Source: Bacillota bacterium
Lineage (GTDB): Bacteria > Bacillota > Clostridia > Lachnospirales > Lachnospiraceae
DNA: 54,297 nucleotides
Reading direction: 5' to 3'
Assembly: GCA_023439505.1 (NCBI GenBank)
Contig: JAEXNR010000040.1
Location: 1-54,297 of the forward strand
Made by a program: the position numbers and the translations under genes. The stretch's first letter is position 1; every line of letters starts with the position of its first letter. Below are positions 1 through 7,460 of the stretch, one piece after another. Below the pieces are notes generated by a model. It was not told the origin of the DNA and did not search any database. It saw nothing but the letters and a program-made list of their open reading frames with translations.

Positions 1-3
1 TAT

Positions 4-75
4 TCCTCGATAGCTCAATGGTAGAGCACACGGCTGTTAACCGTGGGGTTGTAGGTTCGAGCCCTACTCGGGGAG
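4..75 (+). tRNA. tRNA-Asn (GTT)
   Basis: A full cloverleaf can be folded. The acceptor tcctcga pairs with tcgggga, the anticodon arm cacgg/ccgtg carries GTT, and the T arm is gtagg/cctac around ttcgagc. CCA is not encoded. This is the first tRNA of the array and the window begins only three bases upstream, so its own promoter lies outside. Confidence 0.96.
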
Positions 76-118
76 TTAAATATAAAGGTAATAAATTTAA
101 TAAATTGTTGCAATTATA

Positions 119-148
119 TTGACAATACAGATAACTTCATGTTATAAT
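119..148 (+). promoter_or_regulatory. Sigma-A promoter inside the first tRNA array
   Basis: TTGACA at 119-124 and TATAAT at 143-148 are both perfect, separated by 18 bases. The site lies between tRNA-Asn and tRNA-Glu, and predicted initiation falls at about 155, immediately before tRNA-Glu at 158. The downstream tRNAs therefore probably have their own strong promoter. Confidence 0.8.
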
Positions 149-157
149 AAATATCAC

Positions 158-229
158 GGCTCCATGGTCAAGCGGTTAAGACACCGCCCTTTCACGGCGG
201 TAACAGGGGTTCAAATCCCCTTGGAGTCA
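158..229 (+). tRNA. tRNA-Glu (TTC)
   Basis: The acceptor ggctcca pairs with tggagtc. The anticodon stem accgcc/ggcggt carries TTC in the loop ctttcac. The T arm contains ggttcaaatcc. The length of 72 nt is usual and CCA is not encoded. The promoter at 119-148 sits directly upstream. Confidence 0.95.
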
Positions 230-258
230 TTGATCGAAAGTTTTATTAGGGTCAACTT

Positions 259-337
259 GCCGGTAATTGATTAGCTTAATCGGCAGAGCGGCTGATAATG
301 TTTCAGCATTTTATCGGTTCAAGTCCGAATAAAGGCT
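259..337 (+). pseudogene. degenerate tRNA-like sequence, probably of tRNA-Thr origin
   Basis: It lies exactly where a tRNA would be expected, between tRNA-Glu and tRNA-Met. The D-arm region (tagcttaatcggcagagc) and the T loop (ggttcaagtcc) are tRNA-like, and a perfect gctga/tcagc stem encloses a 7-base loop, taatgtt. The acceptor gccggta/taaaggc has two mismatches, the T stem has a mismatch, and the invariant U33 is A, with ATG in the anticodon position. Both the gctga/tcagc stem and the array position recall tRNA-Thr(TGT). I infer a decayed or rearranged tRNA-Thr copy. A functional but unusual tRNA-like RNA cannot be excluded. Confidence 0.55.
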
Positions 338-340
338 TTT

Positions 341-414
341 GGACCTTTAGCTCAGTTGGTTAGAGCAACCGGCTCATAACCGGTCGGTCCGGGGTTCAAG
401 TCCCTGAAGGTCCA
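341..414 (+). tRNA. tRNA-Met (CAT), elongator type
   Basis: The acceptor ggacctt pairs with aaggtcc. The anticodon stem ccggc/..accgg carries CAT in ctcataa. It lacks the initiator features (an unpaired C1-A72 pair and three G-C pairs next to the loop), so I call it elongator Met. It has 74 nt and no encoded CCA. Confidence 0.93.
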
Positions 415-424
415 CTTAAAATAT

Positions 425-498
425 GGCCTAGTGGCTCAGTTGGTTAGAGCGCCGCCCTGTCACGGCGGAGGTCGAGGGTTCGAGTCCCTTCTGGGTCG
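425..498 (+). tRNA. tRNA-Asp (GTC)
   Basis: The acceptor ggcctag pairs with ctgggtc (two wobble pairs). The anticodon stem gccgc/gcggc carries GTC in the loop cctgtca. The T arm is gaggg/ccctt around ttcgagt. The discriminator is G. It begins 10 nt after tRNA-Met and is surely co-transcribed with it. Confidence 0.95.
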
Positions 499-555
499 TT
501 AACGATGTAAGATCGTTAAGATGAATGAATTAAGTTTTTATTGTGTATGTTCCCG

Positions 556-628
556 GGGATCTTAGCTCAGCTGGGAGAGCATCTGCCTTACAAGCAGAGG
601 GTCATAGGTTCGAGCCCTATAGGTCCCA
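556..628 (+). tRNA. tRNA-Val (TAC)
   Basis: The acceptor gggatct pairs with aggtccc. The anticodon stem tctgc/gcaga carries TAC in cttacaa. The T arm is atagg/cctat. It has 73 nt and an A discriminator. A spurious 67-codon frame overlapping this tRNA was ignored. Confidence 0.95.
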
Positions 629-633
629 TTTGT

Positions 634-719
634 GCCGGCGTGGCGGAACTGGCAGACGCACAGGACTTAAAATCCTGCGGGACTAATCTCCCGTACCGGT
701 TCGATTCCGGTCGCCGGCA
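634..719 (+). tRNA. tRNA-Leu (TAA)
   Basis: The acceptor gccggcg pairs with cgccggc. The anticodon stem cagga/tcctg carries TAA in cttaaaa. A long variable arm (cgggactaatctcccgt) marks it as a class II tRNA. It has 86 nt and follows tRNA-Val after 5 nt. Confidence 0.96.
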
Positions 720-778
720 TTATTCTATATTAAATATAGAATAATGCTGATTTTTTTTCATCAGAAGATAATTATTGT

Positions 779-852
779 GTGTGCTTAGCTCAGCTGGATA
801 GAGCGTCTGGCTACGGACCAGAAGGTCGGGGGTTCGAATCCTCTAGCACACG
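779..852 (+). tRNA. tRNA-Arg (ACG)
   Basis: The acceptor gtgtgct pairs with agcacac. The anticodon stem tctgg/ccaga carries ACG in ctacgga; A34 would be deaminated to inosine to read CGN codons. It is the last tRNA of the first array and is followed 8 nt later by the array terminator. Confidence 0.95.
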
Positions 853-859
853 ATCGTGA

Positions 860-899
860 GTGTAATGAAAATTTGAAAGAATTTTCATTACACTTTTTT
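860..899 (+). terminator. intrinsic terminator of the first tRNA array
   Basis: A perfect 14-bp stem (860-873 with 880-893, gtgtaatgaaaatt and its complement) with a 6-nt loop is followed by six T residues. It begins eight bases after tRNA-Arg. Confidence 0.92.
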
Positions 900-1106
900 A
901 ATATGAAACAGTTAAAAGCTGATAGGGCATCATTTGCCTGAACGTTCATTTTTTGGATTTGTGGATTCAAAGTGGGGAATAATCAGATACTATGGTAAAT
1001 ACCTATCATATTTATTGATATTTCATGAATACAATAGAAATTTTTCATAATCTTGGATTTACTCAAATAAGAGATTATGCTAGAATGGGATAAAGGAGAT
1101 GGACAA

Positions 1107-1583
1107 ATGTATAAAAGTGAGTTTCTTGATATACTGAAGCAATCATTGGTTGGCGAGATTAGTCCTGATCATATAGAAGAAAATATAAAATATTATGATC
1201 AATATATTAATTCTAACATTTCAGAGGGTAATGAAAATATTATGGAGGAATTGGGTGATCCCAGACTGATCGCAAAAACTATTATAGAATCAGAGCGTAT
1301 GACGAGGCAGAAAGGAAGATATCCCAATCGGGATTATCAGGCATATCAGGATTATGATTTTAAAACACAGGAGACAGGAAATCAGCAGAAGAGAACAGTC
1401 CATAAATCATTTTTAAGTAAAATGAAGTGGCAGCATAAATTAATCGTAATATTGAGCATAGTCATGTTACTCTTTATCCTGCTTTTTATCGGAAGATTTT
1501 TATTGATCCTATTGCGATTATTTGGTGTTCCCATCATGTTTATTCTTATCATATATTTCTTGTTCAGAAAAAGAAAATATTGA
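1107..1583 (+). CDS. HAAS (DUF1700-like) domain membrane protein
   Basis: The start at 1107 was chosen over an upstream ATG at 1077 because AAAGGAG sits 8 nt before it. The 158-aa product begins MYKSEFLDILKQSL and continues with the pattern of a HAAS domain (about residues 1-65: LxxLxxxL, a glycine-containing helix, then EELGDPRLIAKTI). A charged linker follows (66-108), then two hydrophobic segments (about 111-133 and 136-152) and a basic tail. HAAS proteins are usually encoded next to PadR-type regulators and act as membrane-associated partners, but no PadR gene is adjacent here. The function is unknown. The assignment rests on motif recognition by eye. Confidence 0.72.
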   Translation: MYKSEFLDILKQSLVGEISPDHIEENIKYYDQYINSNISEGNENIMEELGDPRLIAKTIIESERMTRQKGRYPNRDYQAYQDYDFKTQETGNQQKRTVHKSFLSKMKWQHKLIVILSIVMLLFILLFIGRFLLILLRLFGVPIMFILIIYFLFRKRKY

Positions 1584-1602
1584 TTAAACCATATAGTTAA
1601 TG

Positions 1603-1630
1603 CGGCCACCGGAGGAAGTCAGGTGGTCGT
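1603..1630 (+). terminator. weak terminator hairpin after the HAAS gene
   Basis: An 8-bp stem (1603-1610 with 1622-1629, one G-U pair) with an 11-nt loop is followed by a short interrupted T stretch. It lies between the HAAS gene and the hybrid kinase and suggests separate transcripts. The T tract is weak. Confidence 0.5.
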
Positions 1631-1696
1631 TTCATTAAGTGAACACATAAGAGTAGATGATACCGGAGATTGTTTTTTACAAGAGGATAGAATAAG

Positions 1697-4018
1697 ATGA
1701 ACGAGGCGAGTACGGATTTCTATAGGCGAATTTTTGAAAATATGTTTGATATTATACTTGTACTTTCAGATGCTGGTGAAATAGAATATGGGAATTATGC
1801 TGCGATGAAAGAATATGGTTACTCCTACGAAGAGCTCACCGGTAAGACAATATTTGATATAAGAAAAAATGATAGGAGAGAATTTGTTCTAAATCAGATT
1901 TATGTGGCAAACAGTACCGGAACAGAATATGGAGCAACACATTATAGGAAGGATGGATCATCCTTTCCCGTACTGGTCAGACCGACCATATGTAAGGATG
2001 GAATTAAAAATAAGGCGGTAAACATTATTCATAATATCTCGGATATCAGAAATGTGGCAGAGAAGACCAAGGGAATTGATGTATCCCTTGACATAGCGGA
2101 AGAAGCGGTCATAGTCGTCGATCGGGACCTTCATGTTACCTTATGGAATAAGGCAGCAGAAGAGCGGCTAGGATATAAATCGAAAGATTTGGTTGGTAAA
2201 GCGGTAGAAATTATTATTCCACCAGAGAAAAGGGAAGAGTGGACAGCGATACAAAGGCGTCTGGAAGCAGGAGAAGTAATTGAACATATAGAAACGGAAA
2301 GATATCATTTAAAGGGACACAGGATAGAAGTATCTGTTTCCTATGCTCCCTTATATAATAGTGAAGCAAAAATTATTGGCTTTATTGGTATATACAGTGA
2401 TATTTCTGAAACAAGGAGAAGAACCAGAAAGCTTCAGGAATATCATGAGAAAGCTGCGTTGGCGCTTGAGGGCGGAGCGTTTTGCATTTGGGAGATCGAT
2501 CTTAGTTGTAATGAAATGATTGTGTATAATAATATGGAAGCACTTTTGGGGTATACCAATGGAGATATTGGAACAAACTACGAGGATTGGATAAAATTGA
2601 TCCATCCGGAAGATTATCATATGGTCTATCAGCAGGTAATACCGAAAATAAAAAGTAATTCAGACCTGGTTTTAGAATGCAGAATGCTTAGTAAGACTAA
2701 AGAATACAGGTGGGTCAGAGCAAAAGGGAAAGTGATAAAATGGAATATAAATCATGAACCGGTTCGGGTGGTTGGCACGCTGGAGGAGATAACAGAACGT
2801 AAAGAGATTGAGAGAGAGATTATAAGAAAGAATAAGGAACTTGAAGAAATGAGCGTCAGTGCCCAAAAAGCAAATGATGCAAAGAGCCTATTTCTTGCCA
2901 ATATGAGTCACGAAATTCGTACTCCTTTGAATGGTATCATCTCTTTGGTTCAACTTTTACAGAACACTGCATTAGATAATGAGCAGAAGAAATTATTTCG
3001 ACTGTTAGAGGGAGCTTCTGCTACATTAATGGATATTGTTACAGATATTCTCGATATTTCGAAAATTGAGCAGCAGCGAATAGAGCTTGATCAGACCGAG
3101 TTTTCCATACGCCGGATGCTCAATGAACTTTTTGATGAGCTATTGATTGAGGCCAGCAAGAAGAATATTGAGGCAGGGTATTTTTTTGATCAAAACATAA
3201 ACTTTGATGTGATTGGCGATTTTCAGAAGGTAAGAAAGATACTAAGAAATTTGATATCTAATGCACTGAAATTTACTGAGAGTGGCTATATATCCTTAAA
3301 AACTTATCTTGTAGTGCAGAAGAATAATCAGGTCACAATTGACTTTGAAGTAAAAGATTCGGGGATAGGAATTGGATATGAATTTCGCGATAAAATATTT
3401 AATATATTCACCCAAGAAGATACATCCACGGAAAAAAAATATAGTGGAACAGGATTGGGATTATCAATTTCCAAGCGCTATGCAAGAGCGCTAGGAGGAG
3501 ATATTATTTATGATAGTGTGGAAGGGAGGGGAAGTATTTTTCATTTCACCTGCCCTTTTGAGATCGTACAAGTCAACAGGTACCCAATTCTCTCTGATCC
3601 TGAAATAAATAAGACAAAGTTAAAGTATAAATCTATTACGAAAAGAAATAAGATGATATTAAGTATTGATGATAATCTGGTAAATCAAAACGTAATAGAG
3701 TATATGATAGAAAAAGCAGATTACCAATACGTTTCGGCTTATAATAGCGAGGATGCAATCAGAATTCTTGAGCAAAAGAAGATAGCTTTAATACTGATGG
3801 ACATTCAACTTCCAGGTATGAATGGCTATGAACTGACAAAATTAATTAAACAGAATGTTATCTGGAGAAAAATACCGATCATTGCTATGACTGCATATTC
3901 TAAAGTAGAAGACAGAGGGAAATGTTTTGCAGCTGGTATGGATGATTTTATTGTTAAGCCGATAAATATTCATTTATTTATGAAATCCATTGATAAATTA
4001 TTAAAAGAAAGACGGTGA
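1697..4018 (+). CDS. soluble PAS-domain hybrid sensor histidine kinase
   Basis: The 773-aa protein shows three PAS-like units (about residues 10-120, 125-240 and 250-380, the last ending in a PAC-like VVGTLEEITERKE). A HisKA dimerisation domain follows, with the H-box FLANMSHEIRTPLNG and phospho-acceptor His405. The ATPase domain has an N-box (RNLISNALKFT, about 517), a G1 box (DSGIGIG) and a G2 box (GTGLGLSI). A C-terminal receiver domain carries LMDIQLPGMNG with acceptor Asp702. No transmembrane segment is visible, so it should be cytosolic and sense an internal signal. It would autophosphorylate and pass phosphate to its own receiver. No partner phosphotransfer protein or DNA-binding regulator is adjacent. 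The chemoreceptor gene follows 193 nt later. The signal is unknown. Confidence 0.93.
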   Translation: MNEASTDFYRRIFENMFDIILVLSDAGEIEYGNYAAMKEYGYSYEELTGKTIFDIRKNDRREFVLNQIYVANSTGTEYGATHYRKDGSSFPVLVRPTICKDGIKNKAVNIIHNISDIRNVAEKTKGIDVSLDIAEEAVIVVDRDLHVTLWNKAAEERLGYKSKDLVGKAVEIIIPPEKREEWTAIQRRLEAGEVIEHIETERYHLKGHRIEVSVSYAPLYNSEAKIIGFIGIYSDISETRRRTRKLQEYHEKAALALEGGAFCIWEIDLSCNEMIVYNNMEALLGYTNGDIGTNYEDWIKLIHPEDYHMVYQQVIPKIKSNSDLVLECRMLSKTKEYRWVRAKGKVIKWNINHEPVRVVGTLEEITERKEIEREIIRKNKELEEMSVSAQKANDAKSLFLANMSHEIRTPLNGIISLVQLLQNTALDNEQKKLFRLLEGASATLMDIVTDILDISKIEQQRIELDQTEFSIRRMLNELFDELLIEASKKNIEAGYFFDQNINFDVIGDFQKVRKILRNLISNALKFTESGYISLKTYLVVQKNNQVTIDFEVKDSGIGIGYEFRDKIFNIFTQEDTSTEKKYSGTGLGLSISKRYARALGGDIIYDSVEGRGSIFHFTCPFEIVQVNRYPILSDPEINKTKLKYKSITKRNKMILSIDDNLVNQNVIEYMIEKADYQYVSAYNSEDAIRILEQKKIALILMDIQLPGMNGYELTKLIKQNVIWRKIPIIAMTAYSKVEDRGKCFAAGMDDFIVKPINIHLFMKSIDKLLKERR

Positions 4019-4035
4019 GAATGCCGTCTTTCTTT
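4004..4035 (+). terminator. terminator overlapping the kinase stop codon
   Basis: A 12-bp perfect stem (4004-4015 with 4024-4035) spans the TGA stop. The 5' arm is A/G-rich and the 3' arm is tctttcttt, so the T tract is built into the stem. It separates the kinase from the chemoreceptor. Confidence 0.7.
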
Positions 4036-4211
4036 GTCGATAATAGAATAATAATGTATAAATATGGAATTATAGATTGCATTCTAACATTTGATAGGAT
4101 ATAATGAGAATCATCTAACTGTTGATAGATAATTATTGAATCAGCCAGGTCCTTTGAACGCGGGAGAATTAATTTGCATTATGGATAAATTGCGAAGGTG
4201 GTGAAAAGAAA

Positions 4212-6218
4212 ATGAAGAATTTAAGTATTACACAACGGGTAACGATCTATATGGGGATGATCTGCATCATTATTTGTCTAGCGATCGGAGGTGTCTCCAC
4301 CTGGATCAGCAGAGGCTTTGTTATTAAAGATGCGGAGACCAATTTAAAAGACGTTACCCATGCAGAGGCTGAAAAAGTTGGCATTATCGTTGCTGATCGT
4401 TTACTGATATTACAGGAAATAGCCAACCGTGCGAGAACTCAAACCATGGATTTTAAGATACAACGGGAGTCGATAGAGGGAGATATAGAACGGCTGGGAT
4501 ATCTAGACATGGCAATCGTTACTCCGGATGGGGTTGCAAATTATATCAAAGAGGACAAGACGGCAGAGTTATCAGATCGCGCCTATATACAAAATGCTTT
4601 GAAGGGAACAGCAAATGTTTCAGATGTAATCATAAGCAAAGTTACCAACAGTGCTGTAATAATGTATGCAGCACCAATCTTTAATGGGGACAAAGTAGTT
4701 GGCGCATTGATTGCACGCAGAGATGGAAATTCGCTTTTTGAGATAATCGACGAGATGGAATATGGGGAAGAAGGATATGCCTATATCATCAATGGAAAGG
4801 GAACTGTTGTTGCACATCCTAACAGGGATTATGTCATGGAACAATTTACTCCAATTGAGGCAGCCAAAGAGGATGCCCAATATCGTATTCTGGCAGATGA
4901 AGTTGAGGAAATGCTGAAGAATAAGACCGGTGTCAGCTCTTATACCTTTCAAAACAGAGAAATGTATAATGCTTATACACAGATTTCGGGAACGGAATGG
5001 ATACTGGTGAATACTGCTCTAAAATCCGAGGTACTCAAAGGTGTGAATCAACTAATCACAATATTAGTTGTTGTTATACTGATTGTACTTGCTGTTGCGC
5101 TAGTTCTGTCCTTTGGTGTGGGAAAGGCTATTGCTATACCCATTATTAAATTGACAAATATCGTTAAGAAACAGGCTGATTTGGATTTTGCCCGGTCAGA
5201 TGATCCTTTGATTTATAAGACCAGGGAAAGAGGGGATGAGATTGGCAGCATGACTCGATCATTATTATTTATGGAACAAAACGTCAGAGATTTTATCGCC
5301 AATGTATCCAATGCCTCTGAACAGGTTTCGGCAACTTCGCAGGAATTAACAGCAACCTCAGAACAGTCTGCAACAGCATCCGAGGAAGTGGCAGAAACAG
5401 TCAATGAGATTGCAAAAGGGGCCTCAGATCAGGCATATCATACCATGGAGGCTTCCGAGAAATTGGGTATTCTGGGAGATGAAATTAAAAATAACAGAAG
5501 CGGATCACAGGAGCTTGAAGAATCTTCAAATCTGATTACAAAGGCAGTAGAAGATGGTTTAAGGGTAATTGAGGAACTCTATCAAAAAAATCAGGAGAAC
5601 ATGAAGGCTGCCGGTGTCGTAAACGATAGTGTCAATCATACGTGTGAGAGCTCTGTCAAAATTGAAGAAGCCAGCAATTTAATTACCAGCATATCGGAGC
5701 AAACAAATTTATTGGCGCTGAACGCATCGATTGAAGCAGCCCGGGCAGGCGAACATGGCAGAGGATTTGCAGTTGTAGCGGAAGAAATCAGAAAACTGGC
5801 GGTCCAATCCAGAAATACCACCGCTATCATTGATGACCTTGTAAGCGGGTTAATAAAGAATTCACAGACAGCAGTAGAAAAAATGCAGGAAGCCAGCGAG
5901 ATTGTGACAGAGCAGGGAAATAATGTCGATTTAACAAAACGTACGTTTGAGGAGATTGCCAAGGCAATTCAAGAATCAAATCAAAGGGTAGCCCAGATCT
6001 ATGCGTCGAGCCTGATCATGGAATCTGGCAAAGCGGATGTATTAACTAATGTTGAAACCTTATCAGCAGTTGCTCAGCAGAATGCCGCATCTACGCAGGA
6101 AGTATCAGCGGCAATTGAAGAACAATCCGCATCTGCAGAGGAGATCTCTAATGCAAGCGAAGAGTTATCTCATTTGGCCCAGGATCTGCAGGAGTTAATC
6201 AAGAGATTTAAAATTTAA
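4212..6218 (+). CDS. methyl-accepting chemotaxis protein with extracellular Cache sensor
   Basis: The 668-aa protein has a short cytosolic N-terminus, TM1 (about 12-33) and an extracellular sensor of about 240 residues with Cache features (AIVTPDGVANYI, DRAYIQNALKG, GEEGYAYIINGKGTVVAHP). TM2 follows at about 280-302, then HAMP (about 304-360) and a long coiled-coil signalling domain. The highly conserved hairpin tip EQTNLLALNASIEAARAGE is near residue 500. Cache domains of this type commonly bind small metabolites such as amino acids or carboxylates; the ligand cannot be told here. The protein would control CheA/CheW, which are not encoded in the window. The start has AAGGTGG upstream. A terminator lies about 80 nt downstream. 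Confidence 0.95.
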   Translation: MKNLSITQRVTIYMGMICIIICLAIGGVSTWISRGFVIKDAETNLKDVTHAEAEKVGIIVADRLLILQEIANRARTQTMDFKIQRESIEGDIERLGYLDMAIVTPDGVANYIKEDKTAELSDRAYIQNALKGTANVSDVIISKVTNSAVIMYAAPIFNGDKVVGALIARRDGNSLFEIIDEMEYGEEGYAYIINGKGTVVAHPNRDYVMEQFTPIEAAKEDAQYRILADEVEEMLKNKTGVSSYTFQNREMYNAYTQISGTEWILVNTALKSEVLKGVNQLITILVVVILIVLAVALVLSFGVGKAIAIPIIKLTNIVKKQADLDFARSDDPLIYKTRERGDEIGSMTRSLLFMEQNVRDFIANVSNASEQVSATSQELTATSEQSATASEEVAETVNEIAKGASDQAYHTMEASEKLGILGDEIKNNRSGSQELEESSNLITKAVEDGLRVIEELYQKNQENMKAAGVVNDSVNHTCESSVKIEEASNLITSISEQTNLLALNASIEAARAGEHGRGFAVVAEEIRKLAVQSRNTTAIIDDLVSGLIKNSQTAVEKMQEASEIVTEQGNNVDLTKRTFEEIAKAIQESNQRVAQIYASSLIMESGKADVLTNVETLSAVAQQNAASTQEVSAAIEEQSASAEEISNASEELSHLAQDLQELIKRFKI

Positions 6219-6299
6219 AAACGAATTTGAGAATATATTTTTGAGTGCTCAGTCATATGGATATTTTACTCTCAATATTCGACATATTAGTACATAGTG

Positions 6300-6332
6300 A
6301 AAAGACCGCCAGGGGGAGCCAGGCGGTCTTTT
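6300..6332 (+). terminator. intrinsic terminator after the chemoreceptor gene
   Basis: A perfect 11-bp stem, aaaagaccgcc (6300-6310) with ggcggtctttt (6322-6332), has an 11-nt loop. It lies 81 nt after the chemoreceptor stop codon. Confidence 0.88.
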
Positions 6333-6582
6333 CGATGAGGGGAGTATAAATAATTAATAAGGGGTTATATCATGCGCATAGTGAAACATCACTAAGCACA
6401 TAAATATTATAATACAGAAAAAAAATTTATGCAATATGAATATACATTAAAACCATTACATATAATAATTATTTGCAAAAAGGTGCTATAAATTACCATA
6501 AATATACGTTTTGAACAAAAAATATGATAAATTTTAAACAATATCCCTGTAATTTTGTGAATAAAATACAATTTTATATTTA
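6333..6582. other. AT-rich spacer before the Ser/Asn/Thr-rich gene
   Basis: There is no open frame with a ribosome site. A second promoter-like block (GAATAT at 6438-6443 and CATATAATA at 6459-6467) could be read by a mother-cell sigma factor or, through its TATAAT, by sigma-A. It is 185 nt from the next start codon, so its role is doubtful. The rest is plain AT-rich DNA. Confidence 0.4.
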
Positions 6583-6612
6583 TGAATAATTCGATAAAAA
6601 TTACAGATAATA
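6583..6612 (+). promoter_or_regulatory. candidate sigma-G type (forespore) promoter
   Basis: TGAATA at 6583-6588 and GATAATA at 6606-6612 are separated by 17 bases. This matches the sigma-G pattern (TGAATA, 17-18 nt, CATACTA-like) at all but one conserved position. Predicted initiation at about 6619 gives a short leader with TAGGAGG ahead of the ATG at 6652. A sigma-A reading of GATAAT is possible but lacks a good -35. Confidence 0.5.
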
Positions 6613-6651
6613 TTTGCGTAATGATTAATTTATTTTATAGGAGGCCATTCT

Positions 6652-6933
6652 ATGACAACGAGTAATAATTCTAGTAACAACGGCAGCTATTCAACATCTA
6701 ATGTGAGAAATACGACCGGAACAAGTAATACAACATCTGGATCCAGCAGAAATGCTAGTACAAGCAATACCAGCGGATCAAGTAAAAATTCATCATCCAG
6801 CAATTATACAACAGGTTCCAGCCGTAATGCATCAGGTAGCAAATGCCAGGATTCTTCCTCAAAAAATTCATCTAAAGATACTACCAGCAAAAACAACTAT
6901 AGAGATTTGGATGATATGGATAACAATTATTAA
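6652..6933 (+). CDS. Ser/Asn/Thr-rich low-complexity small protein, possibly sporulation-associated
   Basis: The gene encodes 93 residues behind a strong site (TAGGAGG, 9 nt before ATG). Almost the whole protein is Ser, Asn, Thr, Gly and Lys in loose repeats such as NTSGSSKNSSSSN and TTGSSRNASGS. A single Cys is near residue 64 and the tail is acidic (DLDDMDNNY). There is no signal peptide, membrane segment or recognisable domain, so it should be soluble and disordered. The sigma-G-like promoter just upstream and its own terminator downstream make a monocistronic forespore gene plausible, comparable to small spore proteins. This is inference from context and composition only. An overlapping 82-codon frame (6752-7000) looks like a shadow. 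Confidence 0.7.
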   Translation: MTTSNNSSNNGSYSTSNVRNTTGTSNTTSGSSRNASTSNTSGSSKNSSSSNYTTGSSRNASGSKCQDSSSKNSSKDTTSKNNYRDLDDMDNNY

Positions 6934-6951
6934 AAAAGAAAAAAGAATGAT

Positions 6952-6987
6952 AAAAAAATCTGTCCTTACACGGGGGCAGATTTTTTT
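6952..6987 (+). terminator. intrinsic terminator after the Ser/Asn/Thr-rich gene
   Basis: A 14-bp stem (6952-6965 with 6974-6987, one G-U pair) ends in a run of seven T residues. It lies 19 nt after the stop codon. Confidence 0.92.
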
Positions 6988-7082
6988 CGACATTTCATAG
7001 ATCAGTAGCATTTGATTTTTGTCTGAATATAATAGATGGGGGGAGTTAATATGATTTATTAGAAGGACGGTGGCGGTAAGAA

Positions 7083-7388
7083 ATGTCATTTGAAACAATT
7101 AGGACGAATGAGATTATGAATTATATTGGTAAAAGAAATGTTTTGATTATAGATTTGCGTGATAAAGAAGAATTTGATGCAGGGCATATTCCAACGGCAA
7201 TCAATATACCGTATGAGGATCTGGAATATAAGAAAAAGCAACTATCCCGAAACCTTCTTTTGATTTTCTACTGTGACAGAGGAAATATAAGCCTGCTGGC
7301 AGCGAGAGATTTGATGAAGGACGGTTATAATATTAAAAGCCTGTATGGTGGATTACATGCATATCGTGGAAGACTGGAACGCAGTTAG
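7083..7388 (+). CDS. single-domain rhodanese-like protein
   Basis: The 101-aa protein has the rhodanese fold pattern: LIIDLRDKEEFDAGHIPTAINIP (the 'D-R-x-x-E-F-x-x-G-H-I' block, residues 21-44) and the active-site loop YCDRGNIS with the persulfide-carrying Cys near residue 62. YGGLHAYRG near the C-terminus is also typical. Such proteins carry sulfane sulfur or reduce small sulfur compounds in the cytosol; the partner is unknown. It sits alone between a terminator and the THUMP methyltransferase, 72 nt upstream of the latter and perhaps co-transcribed with it. The ribosome site (AAGGACGGTGG) is less ideal than its neighbours'. Confidence 0.88.
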   Translation: MSFETIRTNEIMNYIGKRNVLIIDLRDKEEFDAGHIPTAINIPYEDLEYKKKQLSRNLLLIFYCDRGNISLLAARDLMKDGYNIKSLYGGLHAYRGRLERS

Positions 7389-7460
7389 TAAATTATGTTG
7401 ACTGTTAACAGAATGGGCATTAAAATAACATAAGAATGTCTAATTTACTCGGAGGTAAGG

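Noticed and set aside
541..744. 67-codon frame across tRNA-Val and tRNA-Leu
   Set aside because: It is made entirely of tRNA sequence; the two tRNAs fold fully and no ribosome site is present.
6752..7000. 82-codon frame overlapping the Ser/Asn/Thr-rich gene
   Set aside because: It is in another frame of a low-complexity repeat and runs through the terminator.
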